Shown here one piece after another: positions 30,978 through 39,344 of a DNA stretch of 64,000 bases. The stretch is from Methylophilus sp. 5 (GTDB taxonomy: Bacteria; Pseudomonadota; Gammaproteobacteria; Burkholderiales; Methylophilaceae): NCBI RefSeq assembly GCF_000515275.1, contig NZ_KI911560.1, forward strand, positions 806,001 through 870,000, read 5' to 3'. The notes under the pieces were generated by a model. The model did no database searches, had not been told where the DNA came from, and worked only from the letters and a program-made list of their open reading frames with translations. The position numbers and the translations under genes are program-made. Each line of letters begins with the position of its first letter. Positions within the stretch are counted from its first letter, which is position 1.

Positions 30978-30984
30978 GCACTTT
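30964..30984 (-). terminator. Perfect palindrome overlapping the dcw -35 box; minus-strand terminator shape
   Basis: AAAGTGCTT and AAGCACTTT form perfect 9-bp arms around a 3-base centre. On the minus strand the arms are followed by more T, giving a run of about nine, so it looks like an intrinsic terminator for transcripts arriving from the rnpB side. The mraZ -35 box lies inside it. It could instead be, or also be, an operator. The rest of the gene-free stretch 30868-31166 is AT-rich with no other feature I can support. Confidence 0.55.
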
Positions 30985-31166
30985 GGGAGAAAAAATCTCT
31001 TTTAAAGACAAAGACTTAGAGCATTTTAACAAAGCAATTCAAATCAAGAGATTGGCGCAATTAACAGATAAATTTGTTTAATAAAAATAGCTATCTCATT
31101 GAAAATATTGAATAATTAAAAAATGTTATTTTTTGATGATTTTTTCCGCATTAAAAAAGGCCAACC

Positions 31167-31583
31167 ATGGTCAAAGCCAGCACACCCACCCGCGTGCAAC
31201 AACCCCGCATTCACATGTCCAGCAGATTAAAATTTTTCATCATTGGCGCAGGCATTTTATTGGCTATGGAGTGGCGCGCCTGGCTGTATTACCTGGCACC
31301 GCCGCCAGACTATAGCCATGGCAAGATTGTGCTCTACGCCACCGACTGGTGCCCTTATTGCGAAAAGACCAGAGCCTTGCTGCAACAGCGGCACATTACC
31401 TACCAAGAGCTCAATATAGAAACCTCAGCAGAGGGCAGCGCGCAATACCAGCGGCTGGCGGGCAAAGGCGTGCCAGTATTGCTGATTGCGGGGGAAGTGG
31501 TGCGTGGTTATAACGAAAAGCGCATCGTTGAGGCGCTGGACCAATGGCAAGCACGCCAGGCGCTCACCATCAAAGGAAAATAA
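31167..31583 (+). CDS. Membrane-anchored glutaredoxin-like protein
   Basis: The 138-residue product has a basic N-terminus, a hydrophobic segment (about residues 22-45) and a C-terminal glutaredoxin domain. The redox motif is CPYC (in ATDWCPYCEKT), with the cis-proline in KGVPVLLIAG and the GYNEKRIVEAL helix, all as in glutaredoxins. The domain is therefore probably tethered to the inner membrane; which side it faces is not certain, though the basic residues before the helix suggest the redox domain lies in the periplasm. ATG 31167 has AAGG six bases upstream. Its stop codon touches the 3' end of rnpB on the other strand. Confidence 0.8.
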   Translation: MVKASTPTRVQQPRIHMSSRLKFFIIGAGILLAMEWRAWLYYLAPPPDYSHGKIVLYATDWCPYCEKTRALLQQRHITYQELNIETSAEGSAQYQRLAGKGVPVLLIAGEVVRGYNEKRIVEALDQWQARQALTIKGK

Positions 31584-31914
31584 AGCCAACCGGTAAGCCG
31601 GGTTCTGTATCCACTTGCGTGGCGACAGTCATTCATCTAGGCGTGCAATTGCTCACACGCTCAAGCTATCTACCCGCTGGCAGCGCGAGCCACGCCTTAT
31701 TACTTGCGTAAAATGCCAGCCTATTTGATATTGCTGCAGATGGAGGTTACCGCGTTTCACCGTAACTTAATACGCTCGTCTCTGTGGCCCTATTCCTCAC
31801 CTTATACTGTTACCAGCTTTCAGCGTACGGCCGTTAGCCGTCATCCCGCTCTGTGCAGCCCGGACTTTCCTCCCCTTGGTAAACACCAAGCGGCGACTGT
31901 CTGGTTGGCTTCAT
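31582..31914 (-). ncRNA. rnpB: RNase P catalytic RNA (M1 RNA, type A)
   Basis: Read on the minus strand, the sequence starts with GAAGCCAACCAGACAGTCGC and contains the P4/CR-I element GAGGAAAGTCCGGGCT. It ends with CTAGATGAATGACTGTC (CR-V side) followed by ACAGAACCCGGCTTA and a tail pairing with the 5' start. These universal RNase P blocks are in the right order over about 333 nt. The RNA cleaves the 5' leader of pre-tRNAs with RnpA. A -10-like TAAAAT lies seven bases before the 5' end. Exact ends are estimates. The 3' end abuts or overlaps the stop of the convergent glutaredoxin gene. Confidence 0.93.
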
Positions 31915-31920
31915 GGCTAT

Positions 31921-31950
31921 TTTACCACGCCCGGGTTAAGCGCCTATAAT
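31921..31950 (+). promoter_or_regulatory. Predicted sigma-70 promoter of ung
   Basis: -35 TTTACC (31921-31926) and a perfect -10 TATAAT (31945-31950) are 18 bases apart. Transcription would begin near 31957. This is after the in-frame ATG at 31949, so it argues for the later ung start at 31979. Confidence 0.6.
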
Positions 31951-31978
31951 GCATAAACCCTTTATTTATATTGCTGAC

Positions 31979-32665
31979 ATGATCACACAAGAAAAACCCG
32001 GCCAGCTAGACCCTTCCTGGCAAGCCGTCATCGGCGCAGAGTTTGACAAGCCTTACATGCAATCGCTCAAGGCGTTTTTGCAGCAGGAAAAAACCGCAGG
32101 CAAAACAATCTATCCGCCCGGACCGCTGATTTTCAATGCATTTAACCACACGCCATTTGATCAAGTGCGCGTGGTAATTATCGGACAAGATCCTTATCAC
32201 GGCCCGGGGCAAGCACATGGCCTTAGTTTTTCGGTACAGGCTGGCGTGACATTGCCGCCATCATTGATGAATATCTTTAAAGAGATTCAATCCGACCTCA
32301 ACATCCGCATGAGCGGCAGCGGCGATTTAACACCCTGGGCAGATCAAGGCGTATTGCTATTGAACGCGACCCTGACCGTGCAAATGGCCACTGCGGGCTC
32401 ACACCAGAAACGCGGCTGGGAAACATTTACCGACGCCGTCATCACCGCCCTGAATGCACAGCGCGAAGGATTAGTGTTTGTGCTGTGGGGGAGCTATGCG
32501 CAAAAAAAAGGGGCCGTGATCGACCCCAATAAACATCTGGTTTTAAAATCGGTGCATCCGTCGCCTTTGTCGGCACATCGGGGATTTTTCGGTACGCGCC
32601 AGTTTTCAAAAATTAATGAATACCTGGCAGCCCACGGACAAACACCGATTACCTGGCAACTTTGA
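31979..32665 (+). CDS. ung: Uracil-DNA glycosylase
   Basis: Ung removes uracil from DNA to start base-excision repair. From ATG 31979 the product has 228 residues, almost the same as E. coli Ung. The catalytic water-activating motif is [14 protein letters not shown], and the minor-groove loop is [13 protein letters not shown]. An upstream in-frame ATG (31949) would add ten residues but lies within the predicted promoter. The gene runs divergently from rnpB. Confidence 0.95.
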   Translation: MITQEKPGQLDPSWQAVIGAEFDKPYMQSLKAFLQQEKTAGKTIYPPGPLIFNAFNHTPFDQVRVVIIGQDPYHGPGQAHGLSFSVQAGVTLPPSLMNIFKEIQSDLNIRMSGSGDLTPWADQGVLLLNATLTVQMATAGSHQKRGWETFTDAVITALNAQREGLVFVLWGSYAQKKGAVIDPNKHLVLKSVHPSPLSAHRGFFGTRQFSKINEYLAAHGQTPITWQL

Positions 32666-32688
32666 GGCCAAGTACAAACACTTGACCG

Positions 32689-33186
32689 TTACGGCTTAAC
32701 CACTAACGCGTTTTTAACCGTTTTCACACCATCCACACTGGTGGCAATCTTTTCGGCGCGCGCTTTTTGTTCAGCGCTATCGACAAACCCGCTCAAAATC
32801 ACTGCATTATCTTTAGTTTCGACACTGACTTTAAAGCTGCTAAAGTCTTTTTCTACCAGGTATTTGGATTTGATTTTGGCGGTAATCGCGCTATCGGTGG
32901 CCGTCTGTTTGTTTTCAGCGTTATCCACCTTAGATTTATAAGCCGCAAACTCGTCCTGATCCAGGCTGCCATTATGGTTTTTATCGGCCTTGGCAAAGGC
33001 CCCGGTCGGAAAATCTTTATCTTTGGCAGCCTCTTTTTTGGATAGCTTGCCATTACCATCTGCATCTACCGCTTTAAACGCTTGCGCATATGGCGCCTGC
33101 TCGCCATGCATCTCGTCTATTGTCACCGCAAAAGCCTGCGCACTTAACATCACACCGAATCCTGCAACCAACCATTGATTGTTCAT
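32689..33186 (-). CDS. Periplasmic protein with EF-hands and a BON domain
   Basis: The product from ATG 33186 has 165 residues. It begins with a signal peptide (cut after AQAFA). Two EF-hand-like calcium loops follow: DADGNGKLSKKE and DKNHNGSLDQDE, in the range 38-85. The C-terminal BON domain (about residues 98-165) has the VILSGFVDSAEQKARAEKIA core typical of OsmY and DolP. BON domains bind phospholipid or other envelope components, so calcium-dependent membrane or protein binding in the periplasm is a reasonable inference. The gene follows pyrC by 25 bases on the same strand. Confidence 0.8.
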   Translation of the reverse strand: MNNQWLVAGFGVMLSAQAFAVTIDEMHGEQAPYAQAFKAVDADGNGKLSKKEAAKDKDFPTGAFAKADKNHNGSLDQDEFAAYKSKVDNAENKQTATDSAITAKIKSKYLVEKDFSSFKVSVETKDNAVILSGFVDSAEQKARAEKIATSVDGVKTVKNALVVKP

Positions 33187-33211
33187 CGCCCATCCTCCAA
33201 TGTTTAAGGTT

Positions 33212-34246
33212 TTACACCAACGTCCAAGCCACTGTTTGGCCAGCACGCAAAGGCACCAGCTCATCATCCGCGAACGGAATCGTCTCAGGCACTAGCCAGC
33301 TTTGTTTACGCAAAGTGATTTTGCCGGTGTTGCGCGGCAAACCATAAAAGTCTGCGCCATAAAAACTGGCAAAACCTTCCAGTTTATCCAGCGCACCAGC
33401 CTCGTCAAAAGCCTCCGCGTATAACTCAATCGCTGCATGGGCAGTATACATGCCCGCACAACCACAACTAGCCTCTTTGGCAGATTTTGGGTGTGGGGCG
33501 CTGTCGGTGCCCAAAAAGAATTTAGACGACCCTGAAATCGCCGCCTTTACCAAGGCCTCACGATGCGTTTCACGCTTTAGTACAGGCAAACAGTAATGGT
33601 GTGGACGAATGCCACCAGTAAACATGGCATTACGGTTCATCAGCAAATGGTGGGCGGTAATGGTTGCCGCCAGATTGGCCGGGCCTGCTGCCACAAACTC
33701 GGCAGCGTCTTTGGTGGTGATATGCTCGAACACCACCTTGAGGCCAGGAAAGTCTTTTAACAGTGGCTGCAAGTGGCGCTCGATAAACACCTTCTCACGG
33801 TCAAACACATCCACATCGCCATCGGTGACTTCGCCATGAATCAGCAAGGGCATGCCTTGTTTTTCCATCTCGGCCAGGGCAGCGGCACATTTATGCAAAC
33901 TGGTGACACCAGAGTCACTGTTGGTGGTCGCACCTGCCGGATACAACTTCACCGCCTGCACCACACCACTTTGGCGCGCCGCGACGATTTCCTGCGCCGG
34001 GGTGTTGTCAGTTAAATATAAGGTCATCAACGGCTCAAACGCTAACCCGGCTGGCAGCGCTTGCCTGATGCGTTGATAATAGGCCAGCGCCAGTTCGGCG
34101 GTCGTCACCGGCGGGCGTAAATTCGGCATCACGATCGCGCGCGCAAATTGTTTGGCGGTGTCCGGCAACACAGACTGCAAGCCAGCCCCGTCTCTGAGGT
34201 GCAAATGCCAGTCGTCAGGGCGGGTCAGGGTGATTTCAGTGGTCAT
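33212..34246 (-). CDS. pyrC: Dihydroorotase
   Basis: PyrC interconverts carbamoyl-aspartate and dihydroorotate in pyrimidine synthesis. The 344-residue product is the short homodimeric class. Zinc ligands are visible in DWHLHLRDG, the carboxylated lysine lies in [11 protein letters not shown], and further metal and substrate histidines lie in [16 protein letters not shown] and GTDSAPH. It is preceded by rsmI, 14 bases away on the same strand. Confidence 0.97.
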   Translation of the reverse strand: MTTEITLTRPDDWHLHLRDGAGLQSVLPDTAKQFARAIVMPNLRPPVTTAELALAYYQRIRQALPAGLAFEPLMTLYLTDNTPAQEIVAARQSGVVQAVKLYPAGATTNSDSGVTSLHKCAAALAEMEKQGMPLLIHGEVTDGDVDVFDREKVFIERHLQPLLKDFPGLKVVFEHITTKDAAEFVAAGPANLAATITAHHLLMNRNAMFTGGIRPHHYCLPVLKRETHREALVKAAISGSSKFFLGTDSAPHPKSAKEASCGCAGMYTAHAAIELYAEAFDEAGALDKLEGFASFYGADFYGLPRNTGKITLRKQSWLVPETIPFADDELVPLRAGQTVAWTLV

Positions 34247-34260
34247 ACGTTTGTTACCTT

Positions 34261-35115
34261 TTAATTTGGGTTTGCTGCCTTGAGCGCAAGCGCTGCTTCG
34301 TATAATTCGTTTTTTTTCTGGCCGGTAATATCCGTCGCCAGCGCCACCGCCTGCTTGAGCGGCAACTCCTGCAGCAAACGCTGCAATATTCTTAATGTTT
34401 CTTCATCCAGACCCTCTACCTTCTCGAGCACTTCAGGATGCACCAGCAACACAAACTCACCGCGCTGCTGATTGGTGTCCGCATTTAACCAGTCTACCGC
34501 CTCTGTCAATAGGCAGGTATGGATGGTTTCAAAGGTTTTGGTCAGCTCGCGTGCCAGCGTCAATTGACGCGACCCACCCAGCGTATCGTGCAAATCCTGC
34601 ACGCACTCGACAATACGGTGCGGCGCCTCGTAAAACACCAGCGTAGACGGAATCACTTTGAGCGCCTGCAGGCGCTTGCGACGCTGCGAGCCGCTGGCAG
34701 GCAAAAAGCCATCAAAATAAAAGCCAGACTGGGTAATCCCTGCTGCTGACAAAGCTGTAATCACCGCGCTGGCCCCCGGCACCGGCACAATTTTCACCCC
34801 CGCCTGGCGCACGGCCTGCACCACCACCGCACCCGGGTCACTCACTGCAGGCGTGCCAGCATCCGTAATCAGCGCAATCGACTCGCCCGCCAGTAAGCGC
34901 TTGATCAAGCCCTGCGCGGATTGCTGCTCATTATGCTCGTGCACAGCTAATAACGGCTTGCTAATGCCAAAATGCCGCAACAGCCCAACACTATGACGGG
35001 TATCCTCGGCCGCAATCGCATCGACCTGCTGCAAGGTAGTTAAAGCACGCTGGGTAATATCACCCAGATTGCCGATGGGCGTTGCCACCACATATAATGT
35101 ACCGATCTCGTTCAT
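34261..35115 (-). CDS. rsmI: 16S rRNA (cytidine-1402-2'-O) methyltransferase RsmI
   Basis: RsmI adds the 2'-O-methyl group of C1402 in 16S rRNA. The 284-residue SAM enzyme of the tetrapyrrole-methylase fold has the N-terminal [21 protein letters not shown], the SAM loop [14 protein letters not shown] and [11 protein letters not shown]. It is divergent from yraN, the classical neighbour order in proteobacteria. Confidence 0.96.
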   Translation of the reverse strand: MNEIGTLYVVATPIGNLGDITQRALTTLQQVDAIAAEDTRHSVGLLRHFGISKPLLAVHEHNEQQSAQGLIKRLLAGESIALITDAGTPAVSDPGAVVVQAVRQAGVKIVPVPGASAVITALSAAGITQSGFYFDGFLPASGSQRRKRLQALKVIPSTLVFYEAPHRIVECVQDLHDTLGGSRQLTLARELTKTFETIHTCLLTEAVDWLNADTNQQRGEFVLLVHPEVLEKVEGLDEETLRILQRLLQELPLKQAVALATDITGQKKNELYEAALALKAANPN

Positions 35116-35193
35116 GCAGGCATTTTATGCCATCGCGTCGGTTTCGCTAAGCATTAAAGCAGGCCGCGCATCGCAACAGACATCAGGCGCATT

Positions 35194-35550
35194 ATGAAAC
35201 TCAACCAAAACAACCGAGGACTGGCCGCAGAGACGGCTGCTGTGCATTTTTTGCAACAGCAAGGCCTGGTGCTGATCACGCAAAACTATAGCTGCCGCTT
35301 TGGTGAAATAGACTTGATCATGCGCGACAAACAAACCCTGGTATTTGTCGAAGTGCGCTTACGCAGCCATCGTGCCTTCGCTAGCGCGGCCGACAGCATA
35401 GACCATCGCAAACAACAAAAACTGATCCGCGCAGCCCAGTTTTATTTGCAAGCAAACGACCTCAACACCGCCTGCCGCTTCGACGCTATCCTGTTTGATA
35501 ACACCCAATACAACGCACCGCACTGGATTCGTAATGCAATCGACACATAA
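35194..35550 (+). CDS. yraN: YraN family (UPF0102) nuclease-fold protein
   Basis: The 118-residue protein has the endonuclease-like motif of the UPF0102 family: the early acidic residue in GLAAETAAVHFL, then FGEIDLIMRDKQTLVFVEVR, the D-ExK-like core of the restriction-endonuclease fold, and RKQQKLIRAAQFYL. A nuclease role in recombination or repair is proposed for the family but is not settled. It is divergent from rsmI with a 78-base gap. Confidence 0.85.
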   Translation: MKLNQNNRGLAAETAAVHFLQQQGLVLITQNYSCRFGEIDLIMRDKQTLVFVEVRLRSHRAFASAADSIDHRKQQKLIRAAQFYLQANDLNTACRFDAILFDNTQYNAPHWIRNAIDT

Positions 35551-35625
35551 AAAGCGTAGAATTTTATTTGTCTTCTGCTGTCACACCCAGCATCTTTAGT
35601 TTTTCTCGTCGATCAAGGAAGTTTC

Positions 35626-36210
35626 ATGACCCAACCAATTTTCACCAGAAAAGTTTCTGCCATTGCCTTGTTATTGCTCAGCACTCAACTGAGCGGCTGT
35701 TTTCCTGCTGTGGTGGGTGGTGCAGCTGCAGGTGGTGCGATGGCGGCAGATCGCCGCACATCCGGCATTTATGTAGAAGATGAAAATATCGAACTAAAAA
35801 CACTCAAGCGCTTGTCTCAATACATGGACAAAGCTGCGCATATTAATGTCACCAGTTACAATCGCATTGTGCTGCTGTCTGGCGAAGTGCCTACCGAAGC
35901 ACAATTAACGCAAGCAGAAACGCTGACGCGTGAAATTTCCAATGTGCGCAACATTCATAACGGGCTCACCGTTGCTCCTGCCTCCTCCATTGGCGACCGC
36001 AGCAACGACACCTTCATTACTACCAAAGTCAAAGCGCGCTTCGTAAGCGAGCGCCTGTTCCCGGCTAATGTGGTTAAAGTCGTGACCGAAGGCAGCGTGG
36101 TTTACCTGATGGGCATCGTCTCTGAAAAAGAAGCCACCGACGCCGTTGAAATCGCCAGAACCACCGAAGGCGTGACTAAAGTCGTCAAAGTATTTGAATA
36201 CACCAATTAA
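35626..36210 (+). CDS. Outer-membrane lipoprotein with two BON domains, DolP-like
   Basis: The 194-residue product has a lipoprotein signal peptide with lipobox LSGC near residue 25, then a glycine/alanine stretch, and two BON domains (about residues 48-115 and 122-190). In E. coli DolP (YraP) has the same architecture, binds anionic phospholipids and supports outer-membrane integrity at the division site. Its neighbourhood with rsmI and yraN is also that of E. coli dolP. An AAGGAAG ribosome site lies before the ATG. I am confident of the architecture and less so of strict orthology. Confidence 0.82.
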   Translation: MTQPIFTRKVSAIALLLLSTQLSGCFPAVVGGAAAGGAMAADRRTSGIYVEDENIELKTLKRLSQYMDKAAHINVTSYNRIVLLSGEVPTEAQLTQAETLTREISNVRNIHNGLTVAPASSIGDRSNDTFITTKVKARFVSERLFPANVVKVVTEGSVVYLMGIVSEKEATDAVEIARTTEGVTKVVKVFEYTN

Positions 36211-36237
36211 TTGTTAACGTTGCTTTAAGGAATCTGC

Positions 36238-36525
36238 ATGGAAAATCAGGAAATTATTATTCAGGGCATCACATTGGCCGGAAAGCCTTTTCGCCCGAGT
36301 GACTGGGTGGACCGCATGTGCAGTACCTACGCCACTTTTGGCGATGACAAAAAACTGCGCTATTCACCTTACCTGAAACCCAAGCTGGTCAATAACGTCC
36401 GTAGCTTATCGGTAGATATGAAGCTCAAAGACGTCAATCCGGCTGGCTTTGAGCAACTGATTCAATTTGCCAAAGAAAACCAGCTCAGCGTGATTAATCC
36501 GGCAGGCGAGGCAGTGACGATTTAG
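36238..36525 (+). CDS. DUF3579 domain protein
   Basis: The 95-residue soluble protein begins with the block IIIQGITLAGKPFRPSDWVDR, which is the hallmark of DUF3579, a family of small betaproteobacterial proteins without known function. It lies 28 bases after the BON lipoprotein, with AAGGAAT before the ATG, so it is probably co-transcribed. No catalytic motif or membrane segment is visible. Confidence 0.75.
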   Translation: MENQEIIIQGITLAGKPFRPSDWVDRMCSTYATFGDDKKLRYSPYLKPKLVNNVRSLSVDMKLKDVNPAGFEQLIQFAKENQLSVINPAGEAVTI

Positions 36526-36526
36526 T

Positions 36527-37027
36527 TTACCGAGTCACTGCAGGCGCTGACGCGGCCTCTTTAAGCAAGCTTTCTAACCATTGCCGGCTTAAAGCGCCGC
36601 GTTTTACTTTGTATAACGAACCATCCGGCGCATAGATATAAGTCGTCGGCAACACTTCAGGCGTAAATACCGGGCGCTTTTGGGCATTGCCCAACACAAT
36701 CGGATAAGAAATCAGCATATCATCTGCATATTTTTTGACCGCCTGCACCGAGTCATATTGCACGGCCACTCCCAGCACCATGACATTCTCATGGGCATGC
36801 GTATCATAAAAAGTCACCAGTTGCGGCATTTCTTCCAGGCACGGCGGGCACCAGGGTGCCCAATAATTCACCACCAGCCACTGCCCTTTATAGTGGGATA
36901 ATTGATGGGTATGCCCAGCCATATCCTGCATCACCCAGTTTGCAGCAGCGTCAGCGGCCATACAATTGCCCGCAATCACCATGCTCAATAAACCGCCCAA
37001 CATGCTTTTTAATAGATGACACACCAT
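36527..37027 (-). CDS. TlpA-like periplasmic thiol-disulfide oxidoreductase
   Basis: The 166-residue product has an N-terminal signal peptide (cut near NCMAADAA) and a thioredoxin fold. The redox motif is CPPC in YWAPWCPPCLEEM, typical of TlpA/ResA reductases that supply electrons to cytochrome c maturation and other periplasmic thiols. The cis-proline is in VLPTTYIY. This organism uses several c-type cytochromes, so a maturation role is plausible but is inference. It converges on the DUF3579 gene. Confidence 0.83.
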   Translation of the reverse strand: MVCHLLKSMLGGLLSMVIAGNCMAADAAANWVMQDMAGHTHQLSHYKGQWLVVNYWAPWCPPCLEEMPQLVTFYDTHAHENVMVLGVAVQYDSVQAVKKYADDMLISYPIVLGNAQKRPVFTPEVLPTTYIYAPDGSLYKVKRGALSRQWLESLLKEAASAPAVTR

Positions 37028-37087
37028 AGGCCAGCCCTTGTTTTATTCAAAACACGCCCCATACTCAATCACATAGACGGAAAAAAC

Positions 37088-37117
37088 TTGATTATGCGTG
37101 AAAACTGTTGCTATACT
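37088..37117 (+). promoter_or_regulatory. Predicted sigma-70 promoter of trxA
   Basis: -35 TTGATT (37088-37093) and -10 TATACT (37112-37117) are 18 bases apart. The start near 37124 leaves an AT-rich leader of about 130 bases before the trxA ATG. The leader shows no strong hairpin. Confidence 0.55.
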
Positions 37118-37254
37118 AGTTACTATCTCGTTTGGTAATTTCATCTTTCAGCAAATTACTAATTCAAACAAAATTTAGCCACACTTTCAAAAAAATTCTG
37201 TTTAAATCCAGTCTACATTCGATTTAAATTCTTCACCATTCTTAAGAGGCAATA

Positions 37255-37581
37255 ATGAGCGACAACATTACCCATTTAAGCGACGCCAGCTTTGAACAAG
37301 AAGTATTGCAATCCACAGTTCCAGTACTGGTGGACTATTGGGCAGAATGGTGCGGCCCTTGTAAAATGATTGCACCGATTCTGGATGACATCAGCAAAGA
37401 ATACGCTGGCCGCCTGAAAGTGGCAAAACTGAACATTGATGATAACCAGAATACACCGCCAAAATACGGTATTCGTGGTATCCCAACCCTGATGTTGTTT
37501 AAAAATGGCAATGTTGAAGCGACCAAAGTCGGCGCATTGTCCAAGTCTCAACTCAGCGCTTTTATTGATAGCAACATTTAA
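37255..37581 (+). CDS. trxA: Thioredoxin 1
   Basis: TrxA is the general cytoplasmic disulfide reductase. The 108-residue product has the active site [13 protein letters not shown] and the cis-proline loop [12 protein letters not shown]. It has its own predicted promoter and a terminator before rho, the same gene order as in E. coli. AGAGGC lies before the ATG as ribosome site. Confidence 0.97.
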   Translation: MSDNITHLSDASFEQEVLQSTVPVLVDYWAEWCGPCKMIAPILDDISKEYAGRLKVAKLNIDDNQNTPPKYGIRGIPTLMLFKNGNVEATKVGALSKSQLSAFIDSNI

Positions 37582-37589
37582 TCTACTTA

Positions 37590-37624
37590 CCCGGTTTCCA
37601 GTCTGCGAAACCGGGTTTTCTTTT
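37590..37624 (+). terminator. Rho-independent terminator after trxA
   Basis: A 9-bp stem (CCCGGTTTC / GAAACCGGG) with an 8-base loop is followed by TTTTCTTTT, nine bases after the trxA stop. Confidence 0.9.
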
Positions 37625-37661
37625 CAACCTCTCCGGCGTTTCTCAGTCTAGCGAGTTACTC

Positions 37662-38921
37662 ATGCACTTATCCGACCTAAAACATCTCCCCGTGACCGAA
37701 CTGGTCGACATGGCCATTGCGAATGACATTGAAAATGCCAGTCGCATGCGCAAGCAAGATCTTATTTTTGCGATCCTTAAAAACAAAGCTAAAAAAGGCG
37801 ACAGCATTTTTGGCGATGGCACGCTGGAGGTATTACCAGACGGGTTCGGCTTTTTGCGCTCACCGGATACGTCTTACCTGGCTGGCCCGGACGATATTTA
37901 CGTCTCGCCCTCGCAGATTCGTCGCTTTAACCTGCACACAGGTGACAGCATCCAGGGTGAAATTCGCACCCCTAAGGATGGCGAGCGCTACTTTGCATTG
38001 GTGAAAGTCGATAGCGTCAATAACGAGGCGCCTGAAAATACCAAGCATAAGATTCTGTTTGAAAACCTGACCCCGCTGTTTCCGACCGTGCCATTAAAAC
38101 TGGAACGAGACATCCGCGGTGAAGAAAACATTACCAGCCGTGTTATTGACATGATTGCGCCGATTGGTAAAGGCCAGCGCGCCTTGCTGGTAGCCAGCCC
38201 CAAAAGCGGTAAAACCGTCATGTTGCAAAACATTGCGCATGCCATTACGGCCAATCACCCTGACTGTATCATGATCGTGCTGCTGATCGACGAGCGCCCT
38301 GAAGAAGTGACAGAAATGACACGCTCTGTGCGCGGTGAAGTGGTGGCATCGACCTTTGACGAGCCGGCTACGCGCCATGTGCAAGTGGCCGAAATGGTGC
38401 TGGAAAAAGCCAAGCGCCTGATCGAACACAAAAAAGATGTGGTGATCCTGCTGGATTCAATTACGCGTCTGGCACGCGCCTACAACACGGTCATCCCCTC
38501 TTCGGGCAAAGTATTAACCGGTGGTGTGGATGCGAATGCATTGCAAAAACCGAAACGTTTCTTTGGTGCTGCGCGTAACGTTGAAGAAGGTGGCTCACTG
38601 ACCATTATCGCAACCGCACTGGTAGACACCGGCTCGCGGATGGATGACGTCATTTACGAGGAATTTAAAGGCACCGGCAACATGGAAATCCATCTGGATA
38701 GACGCATGGCCGAGAAGCGTACTTATCCAGCGATTAACGTCAACAAATCTGGCACCCGCCGTGAAGAATTGCTGCTGGACAAAGACGTACTGCAAAAAAT
38801 CTGGGTATTGCGCAAACTGCTTTACCCGATGGACGACCTCGAAGCGATGGAGTTCTTGCTCGACAAAATCAAGGCAACCAAGAGCAACAACGATTTCTTC
38901 GACAGCATGCGTCGCGGCTAA
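37662..38921 (+). CDS. rho: Transcription termination factor Rho
   Basis: Rho is the hexameric RNA helicase that ends transcription at unstructured C-rich sites. The 419-residue product matches the E. coli length. It has the N-terminal helical domain, the cold-shock-like RNA-binding fold ([21 protein letters not shown]), the Walker A loop [10 protein letters not shown], the Walker B region [16 protein letters not shown] with the Q-loop following, and the secondary site [21 protein letters not shown]. Confidence 0.98.
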   Translation: MHLSDLKHLPVTELVDMAIANDIENASRMRKQDLIFAILKNKAKKGDSIFGDGTLEVLPDGFGFLRSPDTSYLAGPDDIYVSPSQIRRFNLHTGDSIQGEIRTPKDGERYFALVKVDSVNNEAPENTKHKILFENLTPLFPTVPLKLERDIRGEENITSRVIDMIAPIGKGQRALLVASPKSGKTVMLQNIAHAITANHPDCIMIVLLIDERPEEVTEMTRSVRGEVVASTFDEPATRHVQVAEMVLEKAKRLIEHKKDVVILLDSITRLARAYNTVIPSSGKVLTGGVDANALQKPKRFFGAARNVEEGGSLTIIATALVDTGSRMDDVIYEEFKGTGNMEIHLDRRMAEKRTYPAINVNKSGTRREELLLDKDVLQKIWVLRKLLYPMDDLEAMEFLLDKIKATKSNNDFFDSMRRG

Positions 38922-38940
38922 TGCTGCAATGAATGCAATT

Positions 38941-38985
38941 ATTTATCAATCAGCTATTGATAAATCAATTAAATTCATAGATAAT
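38941..38985 (+). promoter_or_regulatory. Predicted rpmE promoter with palindrome over the -35 box
   Basis: -35 TTGATA (38957-38962) and -10 GATAAT (38980-38985) are 17 bases apart, 40 bases before the rpmE ATG. The -35 box lies in the right arm of a perfect inverted repeat ATTTATCAAT (38941-38950) / ATTGATAAAT (38956-38965). No T-run follows the repeat, so it looks more like an operator than a terminator. Confidence 0.55.
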
Positions 38986-39024
38986 CGCGCGTTTACTGCA
39001 ACTGCTTAAAGATTGAGAGAAAGC

Positions 39025-39225
39025 ATGAAAGCTGATATTCACCCAAGTTACCCGGAAATTAACGTCACATGTAGCTGTGGCAACAAATTTCAAACCCGCT
39101 CTACCAGCGGCAAAAACCTGAACATTGAAGTGTGCTCACAGTGCCACCCGTTCTACACTGGCAAACAGAAGATCGTGGATACTGCTGGTCGCGTTGAGAA
39201 ATTCCGCCAAAAATACGGCATGTAA
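39025..39225 (+). CDS. rpmE: 50S ribosomal protein L31
   Basis: L31 is a small large-subunit protein that bridges to the 30S head. From ATG 39025 the product has 66 residues, starting [12 protein letters not shown] as in most L31. It keeps the zinc cysteines (CSCG and CSQC), so it is the zinc-containing form used when zinc is sufficient. GAGAGAAAG lies before the ATG. An in-frame start 12 bases upstream is less likely. Confidence 0.97.
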   Translation: MKADIHPSYPEINVTCSCGNKFQTRSTSGKNLNIEVCSQCHPFYTGKQKIVDTAGRVEKFRQKYGM

Positions 39226-39245
39226 TTTCGCCAAATATGGTCCAG

Positions 39246-39270
39246 AAAGGCAGCATAGCTGCCTTTTTTG
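39246..39270 (+). terminator. Rho-independent terminator after rpmE
   Basis: AAAGGCAG and CTGCCTTT form an 8-bp stem with a 5-base loop and a T-run, about 20 bases after the rpmE stop. Confidence 0.88.
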
Positions 39271-39344
39271 TTTTTATCAGCTGGCATTTCAGAGGTAATA
39301 TCACACTTTGATGATGCGTTTTATTCTGCGACTCGACCTCAAAC

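Noticed and set aside
31584..31950. Short plus-strand open frame over 31704-31949 as a protein gene
   Set aside because: It lies wholly opposite the RNase P RNA, whose conserved blocks explain the sequence.
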